From Haemophilus sp. (GTDB lineage Bacteria; Pseudomonadota; Gammaproteobacteria; Enterobacterales; Pasteurellaceae): DNA of 64,000 nucleotides. Below the pieces are notes generated by a model, which saw only the letters and a program-made list of their open reading frames with translations, had not been told where the DNA came from and did not search any database. This document shows, piece by piece, positions 58,786-64,000 of this stretch (positions within the stretch are counted from its first letter, which is position 1; every line of letters starts with the position of its first letter). The translations under genes were made by a program, and so were the position numbers. The stretch covers positions 1-64,000 of the forward strand of contig JAHZCD010000008.1 of NCBI GenBank assembly GCA_019423025.1, given 5' to 3'.

Positions 58786-58863
58786 TTGGAGTGTGATTTA
58801 TAGCGAGAAAATAAGGCAACCTAGCCTTAACCTCATAAATAAACAAATAATTACGCCATTTTT

Positions 58864-58879
58864 TGCGATCTCGATCGCA
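58864..58879. promoter_or_regulatory. CRP-S (competence regulatory) site upstream of comEC
   Basis: TGCGA-TCTCGA-TCGCA is a perfect match to the CRP-S core of the Haemophilus competence regulon, with T3/A3 flanks. CRP needs Sxy (TfoX) to act at these sites. It is centred about 86 bp before the comEC ATG on the minus strand and about 176 bp before dksA on the other side. Confidence 0.88.
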
Positions 58880-58956
58880 AAATTTAAATTTCCAGGCTAA
58901 ATTTATTTGCTAAATAGATGAAGTTCTGCTATTTATATCGCCCTTAAAATAACTAG

Positions 58957-58989
58957 GTTCTTATGTCAGCTATTTTTAGCAATAAGAAC
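58957..58989 (+). promoter_or_regulatory. Two-tier hairpin in the dksA leader
   Basis: GTTCTTAT (58957-58964) pairs with ATAAGAAC (58982-58989); inside, GCTA (58969-58972) pairs with TAGC (58977-58980) around TTTT. It lies 59 bp before the dksA ATG in the presumed 5' untranslated region. A leader stem of this size could affect translation or mRNA life, or be part of an early terminator (the T-run after it is absent). Confidence 0.45.
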
Positions 58990-59047
58990 TAATCACAAAA
59001 ACAAGACAGGACGTCATTAAATTCTGTACTATTATTAGGAGTTATCA

Positions 59048-59485
59048 ATGTCTAAGGCATCTCTAAGTTTGCTGGATTTAGCCGGTGTTACACCTTATCA
59101 ACCTAAGAAAGATGAGGAATACATGAATGAAGATCAAATTCTTCATTTCAGAAAAATTTTAACTGCATGGCACGAGCAAATTGTGGAAGAAGCATCAAGA
59201 ACTGTTGCTCATATGCAAGATGAAGCTTCAAACTTCCCAGATCCAGCTGACCGTGCGACCCAAGAAGAAGAATTCAGTCTTGAATTACGTAACCGCGATC
59301 GCGAGCGTAAATTAATGAAAAAGATTGAATATACATTGAAAAAATTGGACACCGATGATTTCGGTTATTGCGATTCTTGTGGGGAAGAAATTGGCATTCG
59401 TCGTTTAGAAGCACGTCCTACTGCTGATCTTTGTATCGATTGCAAAACCCTTGCTGAAATTCGTGAAAAACAAGTCGCAGGTTAA
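59048..59485 (+). CDS. dksA: RNA polymerase-binding transcription factor DksA
   Basis: Works with ppGpp on RNA polymerase to repress rRNA promoters and activate amino acid genes. The 145 residues have the coiled-coil with the tip motif DPADRA (65-70) and the zinc finger with C108, C111, C129, C132. It diverges from comEC and is followed by an uptake-signal terminator before pcnB-folK. Confidence 0.97.
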   Translation: MSKASLSLLDLAGVTPYQPKKDEEYMNEDQILHFRKILTAWHEQIVEEASRTVAHMQDEASNFPDPADRATQEEEFSLELRNRDRERKLMKKIEYTLKKLDTDDFGYCDSCGEEIGIRRLEARPTADLCIDCKTLAEIREKQVAG

Positions 59486-59506
59486 TTGATTCAAATAACC
59501 CAACGA

Positions 59507-59541
59507 AAAAGTGCGGTCAAAAACAACCGCACTTTTCGTGT
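59507..59541 (+). terminator. Terminator after dksA
   Basis: AAAAGTGCGGT (59507-59517) and ACCGCACTTTT (59526-59536), an 11-bp uptake-signal stem with an 8-base loop. Confidence 0.8.
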
Positions 59542-59582
59542 TTTTATCAAATGCGCATTGAACATAGAGAATGGAGTAAATT

Positions 59583-61079
59583 ATTCTTACTTATATAAAA
59601 AATTTATTTGGTAAAAAAACTAAAAAAGAAACCGAAACCAATATAAATTCGCCCGTTCCCAAAACGGCGCCAAAAAGCAAAAAATCTAACGTTTTAAAAA
59701 CAGAGCGTTCACAACCCAAGATCGCCCCGTCCTCTTCTCACCATAAAAAAACCAACACACAAGCATCTCGTTACGACAAACATAGCGTGAAAGCCTCTCA
59801 TTTCGGCATTAACCCGCGTATGTTTAGCCGTAATGCCATTACTGTGGTAGAAAAATTGCAACGCCAAGGTTATGAGGCTTATATCGTTGGAGGCTGTTTG
59901 CGTGATTTATTATTAGGTAAACATCCAAAAGATTTCGATGTGGCGACAAACGCTCGTCCAGACCAAATTCAAGCGGTATTCCAACGTCAGTGCCGTTTAG
60001 TCGGTCGTCGTTTCCGCCTGGCGCATATTATGTTTGGTCGAGATGTAATCGAAGTGGCGACATTCCGTGCAAATCATTCGGATGCACGCAGCGAAAATCA
60101 AGCCAAACAAAGCGATGAAGGAATGTTACTGCGTGATAACGTGTACGGTACCATTGAACAAGATGCCGAACGCCGTGACTTTACCGTAAACGCCCTTTAC
60201 TACAATCCGCAAGATAATACCTTACGTGATTACTTCAACGGAATTGATGACCTGAAAAACGGGAAATTACGTCTGATTGGCGATCCCGTGACTCGTTATC
60301 AAGAAGATCCTGTGCGTATGTTACGCTCTGTGCGTTTTATGGCGAAATTGGATATGTTCTTGGAAAAACCAAGTGAACAACCCATTCGTGAGCTTGCACC
60401 ATTGCTGAAAAATATTCCACCGGCGCGTTTATTCGATGAAAGCTTAAAATTATTGCAGTCTGGCAATGGCGTAAAAACCTATAAATTACTTCGTCAATAT
60501 GGCTTATTTGAACAGCTTTTTCCAAGCTTAACGCCTTATTTCACCGAAAAAGAAGACAGCCTTGCGGAGCGTATGATTTTAACTTCGTTAAATTCAACTG
60601 ATGAACGTATTGCCGATAAATTGCGCATTAATCCTGCCTTTTTATTTGCGGCATTCTTCTGGTATCCATTGCGCGAAAAAGTGGATGTACTAAAAAATGA
60701 AGGGGGGTTAAACAATCACGATGCTTATGCCCTTGCGGGAAATGAAGTGCTTGATCAATTATGCCGATCATTAGCCGCACCTCGTCGTCATACATCCGTC
60801 ATTCGTGATATTTGGATGTTGCAATTACAATTGCTTAAACGCACCGGTTCTCACCCTGCTCGCACGATGGAACATCAAAAATTCCGTGCAGCCTTTGATT
60901 TATTGGCGATGCGTGCTGAAGTGGAAGGCGGTGAAACTGTTGAACTCGCAAAATGGTGGCATGAGTACCAACTCAGCAATCAAGAACAACGTCGCCAATT
61001 GGTTCAAGAGCAACAAAAATTGCATCCAGCGCCGAAGAAAAAATATTACCGCAGACGTAAACCTAAGGCGGCTAACTAA
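59583..61079 (+). CDS. pcnB: Poly(A) polymerase PcnB, apparent AUU start
   Basis: Adds poly(A) tails that expose RNAs to decay. The frame opens after a TAA at 59577 and contains no ATG, GTG or TTG until GTG 59787, yet coding from ATT 59583 gives a basic N-terminus, LTYIKNLFGKK, like that of E. coli PcnB (FTRVANFCRKV), itself started at AUU. GGAG (59573-59576) lies 6 bp before ATT 59583. With this start the product has 498 residues, a long Lys/Ser/Pro-rich linker, and the nucleotidyltransferase motif GGCLRDLLLG with DFD at 117-119. Confidence 0.88.
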   Translation: MLTYIKNLFGKKTKKETETNINSPVPKTAPKSKKSNVLKTERSQPKIAPSSSHHKKTNTQASRYDKHSVKASHFGINPRMFSRNAITVVEKLQRQGYEAYIVGGCLRDLLLGKHPKDFDVATNARPDQIQAVFQRQCRLVGRRFRLAHIMFGRDVIEVATFRANHSDARSENQAKQSDEGMLLRDNVYGTIEQDAERRDFTVNALYYNPQDNTLRDYFNGIDDLKNGKLRLIGDPVTRYQEDPVRMLRSVRFMAKLDMFLEKPSEQPIRELAPLLKNIPPARLFDESLKLLQSGNGVKTYKLLRQYGLFEQLFPSLTPYFTEKEDSLAERMILTSLNSTDERIADKLRINPAFLFAAFFWYPLREKVDVLKNEGGLNNHDAYALAGNEVLDQLCRSLAAPRRHTSVIRDIWMLQLQLLKRTGSHPARTMEHQKFRAAFDLLAMRAEVEGGETVELAKWWHEYQLSNQEQRRQLVQEQQKLHPAPKKKYYRRRKPKAAN

Positions 61080-61582
61080 TGGTTCAAGTGTATATCGCCC
61101 TTGGCAGCAATTTAAATACGCCTACAGAACAATTAAATTCGGCATTAGAGGCAATTTCTTCGCTACCTAATACCGAATTAAAATCGGTCAGCGGATTTTA
61201 TCAAAGCAAACCATTAGGCCCTCAAGATCAACCAGATTATGTGAATGCGGTGGCGATGATTGAAACCACTCGCCCACCTTTAGCCTTGCTCGATGAATTG
61301 CAACGTATCGAAAATGAACAAGGTCGCGTGCGTTTACGTCGTTGGGGTGAGCGTACACTGGATTTGGATATTCTGCTTTATGGTGATCAAATCATTCAAA
61401 ATGAACGCTTAACGGTTCCTCATTATGATATGAAAAACCGCGAATTCGTGATTGTGCCGCTTAATGATATCGCACAAGATTTGGTTTTACCGGAAGGCGA
61501 AAAAATCGCAGATTTGGTGAAAGCCTTTGAAAATCATCAAATGCATAAAATCAAAAGCAGCGAGAAAATTGACCGCACTTAA
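61079..61582 (+). CDS. folK: HPPK, folate pyrophosphokinase FolK
   Basis: Transfers pyrophosphate from ATP to 6-hydroxymethyl-dihydropterin in folate synthesis. 167 residues with ALGSNLNTP at the start, FYQSKPLGPQDQPDYVNAV, and the signature RRWGERTLDLDILLYG. Its ATG overlaps the pcnB stop by one base (TAATG). The last codons are written over an uptake signal (KIDRT from GACCGCACTT). Confidence 0.96.
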   Translation: MVQVYIALGSNLNTPTEQLNSALEAISSLPNTELKSVSGFYQSKPLGPQDQPDYVNAVAMIETTRPPLALLDELQRIENEQGRVRLRRWGERTLDLDILLYGDQIIQNERLTVPHYDMKNREFVIVPLNDIAQDLVLPEGEKIADLVKAFENHQMHKIKSSEKIDRT

Positions 61583-61592
61583 CTCAAAACAA

Positions 61593-61626
61593 AAGGGCTG
61601 ATATTCACTATCAGCCCTTCTTTTTT
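61593..61626. terminator. Bidirectional terminator between folK and dcuC
   Basis: AAGGGCTGATA (61593-61603) and TATCAGCCCTT (61609-61619), 11 bp with a 5-base loop, followed by CTTTTTT. Confidence 0.88.
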
Positions 61627-61636
61627 ACCTATCAAA

Positions 61637-62995
61637 TTAGACGGCAACGGAAACAAAGATTTCAGTGCCGATAATCACACAAATAAAACCGACCAACATT
61701 GGTACAGACATACGTTTTACGATTTCAAATGGTGAGATTTTTCCCATCCCTGATACCGCCACAACCACGCCTGAAACTGGTGATAAACCACGACCTAAGT
61801 TAGAGGCTTGTAACATTGGAATGGTTAAGAATGCTGGGTTTACGCCCATTTGAGTGGCTAATTTTGGAATTAATTCTGCAAAAGCATAGAACGCTGCATT
61901 ACCTGAGCCTGTCGCCATGGTGGCTAAAATGGTAATCACCGCAAGCACTAACATCATAAAGAACGCTGAACCACCGAATGATTGTGCAGAGGCGATTAAA
62001 TTAGTGATAAAGCCGATAGTACTTAAACTTTGCGCAAATACACCCGCTGCCACTAAAAGCATCACCACGCCCGCAAAAGCATCTGCCATACCGCGATATG
62101 CCACAATGAGATTATCGAAGGTTTGTTTTGCATTAAAGCTACGTAAGAAATCTACCGCGGCAGTAATGATAAAGCAAAGCACTATCACGGTAACGATGTG
62201 TAAATTTGGTAAGCCCCATTTACCGTCAAAAATCAACACGCCGATAATTGGTAATAATGGCAAAATCGCGTAGTAGTTTGGTGCTGTGGTTTTAATTTCA
62301 TCTGCATTAATGCGTTCTACTTGCACACCTTCTTTTTTATCTAAATAACGCTGCCAGAAGAAGTGTGCTACAGCAATCCCTAAAATTGCAAAAATCGAAA
62401 CCGGCAATGCGGTGCCAAAGGCAAACTCACCTAAAGGAATTTTTGAAATTTCAGCAGAAAGCACCACGTCACCTGAAGTTGGGGAAAGGATAATGGAAAT
62501 TGGCGATGCACAAATTGCTGCCGCTGCCCCACGTGAAATCCCTACATTTACCATGACAGGGAATAATGTCGCCATTAATAACACGCCTAAACCTGTTGCA
62601 GATGACACAGCAAAAGACATCAAACACGCAAGGAAGTAAGCAAACACCATTAAAATATAAGGTGAACGAATGTTTTTCAGTGGTTTTGAAACCAATTTCA
62701 CCACCACATCATTCGCGCCAAGATGGGTCATGTACACAGAGAAGCCACATAACACCATAATCATCAAGCCTAAGCCGCCGCCACGATTACCGAGTAGATA
62801 TTTCACATATTCTAAAATATCAAAATAGGTAGAACCGGTGCTTTTCACGCCTTCTGGTAAAATCGAATGCCCCATCAGCACTGAAATGAATAACAAGACC
62901 AAACCACCGAACATCAATACTCCGGTCGCTGAATAGCCTTTCACGATATAATATGCCACCAAAACAATGGCAATCAAACCTATAATCAGATCCAT
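61637..62995 (-). CDS. dcuC: Anaerobic C4-dicarboxylate carrier DcuC
   Basis: Inner-membrane carrier for succinate efflux and C4-dicarboxylate exchange in anaerobic growth. The 452 residues (E. coli 461) have about twelve helices and long blocks identical to E. coli DcuC, such as IVKGYSATGVL, SSATGLGVLLMATLFPVM and SPTSGDVVL. An FNR-like box lies 81-94 bp upstream. Gene-level neighbours give no further clue. Confidence 0.94.
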   Translation of the reverse strand: MDLIIGLIAIVLVAYYIVKGYSATGVLMFGGLVLLFISVLMGHSILPEGVKSTGSTYFDILEYVKYLLGNRGGGLGLMIMVLCGFSVYMTHLGANDVVVKLVSKPLKNIRSPYILMVFAYFLACLMSFAVSSATGLGVLLMATLFPVMVNVGISRGAAAAICASPISIILSPTSGDVVLSAEISKIPLGEFAFGTALPVSIFAILGIAVAHFFWQRYLDKKEGVQVERINADEIKTTAPNYYAILPLLPIIGVLIFDGKWGLPNLHIVTVIVLCFIITAAVDFLRSFNAKQTFDNLIVAYRGMADAFAGVVMLLVAAGVFAQSLSTIGFITNLIASAQSFGGSAFFMMLVLAVITILATMATGSGNAAFYAFAELIPKLATQMGVNPAFLTIPMLQASNLGRGLSPVSGVVVAVSGMGKISPFEIVKRMSVPMLVGFICVIIGTEIFVSVAV

Positions 62996-63075
62996 AATTT
63001 ACCTCTTTATTAAAATAATAATATCAGCAAGATAGCGATTGAATTGGCAGTTGTAAATCAGTTCAATACGAAAAT

Positions 63076-63089
63076 TTGAGGTAGATCAC
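63076..63089 (-). promoter_or_regulatory. FNR-like box upstream of dcuC
   Basis: Reading on the minus strand GTGAT-CTAC-CTCAA matches TTGAT-N4-ATCAA at 8 of 10, and is the same box as at fdnG with one base changed in the spacer. In CRP register the plus strand reads TTTGA-N6-TCACA. Anaerobic induction of dcuC by FNR is established in E. coli. Confidence 0.6.
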
Positions 63090-63107
63090 AAAAAGAGTTT
63101 TGGAGAG

Positions 63108-63172
63108 AAAGTGCGGTTGGTTTTGGTGGGATTTTTGAAGTTAAAAAACGTTTGAGAAAACGACCGCACTTT
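63108..63172 (-). terminator. Wide-loop inverted uptake signals
   Basis: AAAGTGCGGT (63108-63117) and ACCGCACTTT (63163-63172) face each other across 45 bases. They lie after the unknown gene and the structured element, before the dcuC control region, and may end transcription coming from the right. Confidence 0.45.
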
Positions 63173-63183
63173 TTAAAAACAGA

Positions 63184-63330
63184 ACGATGGTTCAATCGTC
63201 CTCGCTTTGACCAAATAAGCACAAGCGTAGACGCTTACACTATCTTGGAGGACTCATATAGATAGCGCACGCTTCCTAGTATGTGCTGATATTTTTGGAA
63301 AAGGCACGCGTTAGGAAATGTGCGCCATCG
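63184..63330. other. Highly structured intergenic element, candidate non-coding RNA or palindromic repeat
   Basis: No gene fits here. Nested complementary arms are visible: CGATGG (63185-63190) with CCATCG (63325-63330); AGCACA (63218-63223) with TGTGCT (63282-63287); AAGCG/CGCTT (63223-63227, 63232-63236); CTATCT/AGATAG (63240-63245, 63260-63265); and the strongest, GCGCACgcTTCCTA (63265-63278) with TAGGAAatGTGCGC (63312-63325). On the minus strand a short hairpin ACGAT/ATCGT (63184-63199) leads to a TCTGTTTTT run. Strand and function are unknown; it could be an sRNA, a 3' UTR of the unknown gene, or a non-autonomous repeat. Confidence 0.5.
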
Positions 63331-63343
63331 AGAGGGAGTCAGA

Positions 63344-64000
63344 TTATTTCTTAAAAAGTTTGCTTAATCCGATGATAGTTTTTTTAGTCACTTTTTTCAT
63401 TGGTTCGTCAAGTAACTTATGCGGTGAAAACAACGCTACCCCCTCACTCAAACCATCACTGACAGTTTCGATTAAATCCTGATTTATCGGCTCGGGAGTT
63501 CGAGAACGAATTTCACGTGTAATCGCATCGACATTAAAAATTTTCACTTCGTCTTTAATTTTGCAATAAACCGAAATCACCGGAATTAAATAAAGCGAAA
63601 CATTGAATTCTAATTCCTCATCAAGAATCTTGTAATCTTTCTTATTTTTGTCATCATAAGGTTTTGCATAAATACGTTCTTCTAAAAACTCAAAAACATC
63701 TTTTACGTAAAGCCTTTCAACAACTTGCTCTAACGAACAACTTTTATCCCATTTTGCAATTTTTTTATCTACATTTGCACTGATAATAGCTTCTTGATGT
63801 TTCTCTAAATACTTATTGAGTTTTTTATCCATGATATTATCCGGATATTCAAACATATACTCAAAATACAATTCTTCCTCACCTTTCTCAATAACTGGGA
63901 CCGTAACTATATTATTTTTTACAGTGAAATGAGCTTTACCGACTTCCATCGTTAAAATCTTTGATTGATTTTCTAATGAAACAGCTATTTCTTTTTTCGT
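63344..64000 (-). CDS. Unknown protein, N-terminus cut by the window edge
   Basis: I do not recognise this protein. The frame is open from the stop at 63344 to the right edge, 218 codons; an internal ATG at 63949 lacks a ribosome site, so the true start is probably outside. It is Lys/Glu-rich, with no signal peptide or membrane helix seen. The middle is mixed beta (LEFNVSLYLIPVISVYCKIKDEVKIF) and the end is a basic amphipathic stretch (KKVTKKTIIGLSKLFKK) that might touch membrane or nucleic acid. It is A/T-rich compared with dcuC, which suggests an accessory gene. Confidence 0.6.
   Translation of the reverse strand, partial: TKKEIAVSLENQSKILTMEVGKAHFTVKNNIVTVPVIEKGEEELYFEYMFEYPDNIMDKKLNKYLEKHQEAIISANVDKKIAKWDKSCSLEQVVERLYVKDVFEFLEERIYAKPYDDKNKKDYKILDEELEFNVSLYLIPVISVYCKIKDEVKIFNVDAITREIRSRTPEPINQDLIETVSDGLSEGVALFSPHKLLDEPMKKVTKKTIIGLSKLFKK

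Noticed and set aside
61917..62273. 118-codon open frame antisense to dcuC
   Set aside because: Composition follows the reverse of the membrane-protein codons; no start signal or homologous pattern.
63265..63325. Palindrome as an integron attC site or retron RNA
   Set aside because: The GTTAGGA and inverse core boxes do not match the attC consensus, and no integrase or reverse transcriptase gene is in view.

Overview
The window reads as chromosome of a Haemophilus-type Pasteurellaceae. The 9-bp core of the Haemophilus DNA uptake signal, AAGTGCGGT, occurs roughly fifty times by eye on the two strands, often as inverted pairs that form intrinsic terminators. Base composition is AT-rich, and the gene blocks (birA-guaBA, afu, dpp-uvrD, fdhD-fdnGHI-fdhE, holD-rimI-rsmC, hitABC, uvrC-kdsB-lpxK-msbA-comEC, dksA-pcnB-folK) are arranged as I know them from Haemophilus. 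A complete bifunctional glutathione synthetase (gshF) argues against H. influenzae, which is known to import glutathione instead of making it. H. parainfluenzae or a close relative is my best guess (inference).

Layout. 1-113: promoter, leader hairpin and boxA of an rRNA operon leaving the window leftwards. 238-6568: a conserved unknown gene, birA, guaB, guaA, an AEC-family carrier and a small membrane protein. 6690-10750: metR-azlC-azlD and a large membrane protein of the so-called site-specific recombinase family. 10895-16310: sugar-phosphate ABC transporter afu with two tandem binding-protein genes, behind a good CRP site shared with the divergent udk-dcd-asmA-like-sotB operon (16496-20099). 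20140-26307: dppFDCB without dppA, then uvrD. 26455-27501: a third, orphan AfuA paralogue. 27591-28475: a GT8 glycosyltransferase. 28541-35324: formate dehydrogenase, with fdhD divergent from fdnGHI-fdhE; fdnG is a selenoprotein read through an in-frame TGA. 35379-38835: rimI, holD, a lipoprotein, rsmC, a PEBP-like protein, tmaR. 39014-46035: serC, hisC, a Cof phosphatase, ybeY, ybeZ, gshF. 46242-49919: Fur-controlled iron transporter hitABC. 49958-58785: terC-like, uvrC, kdsB, a 59-codon UPF0434 gene, lpxK, msbA, comEC. 59048-61582: dksA, pcnB (apparent AUU start), folK. 61637-62995: dcuC. 62996-63343: gene-free stretch with an FNR-like box and a strongly folded element. 63344-64000: an unknown gene cut by the right edge.

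How it fits together. The anaerobic genes fdnGHI and dcuC carry nearly the same FNR/CRP-like box, GTGATCTA(G/C)CTCAA. CRP appears to control sugar-phosphate uptake, and a perfect CRP-S (Sxy-dependent) site sits upstream of the DNA-uptake channel gene comEC, in a genome studded with uptake signals. Lipid A and Kdo supply (msbA, lpxK, kdsB) are clustered. Glutathione can apparently be made (GshF) and perhaps imported (Dpp).

I found no prophage, insertion sequence, CRISPR array or defence island. The most notable items are the Sec codon with its SECIS element, the AUU start of pcnB, the diverged third AfuA, the structured intergenic element at 63184-63330 next to an unknown gene, and several small or mis-started genes.
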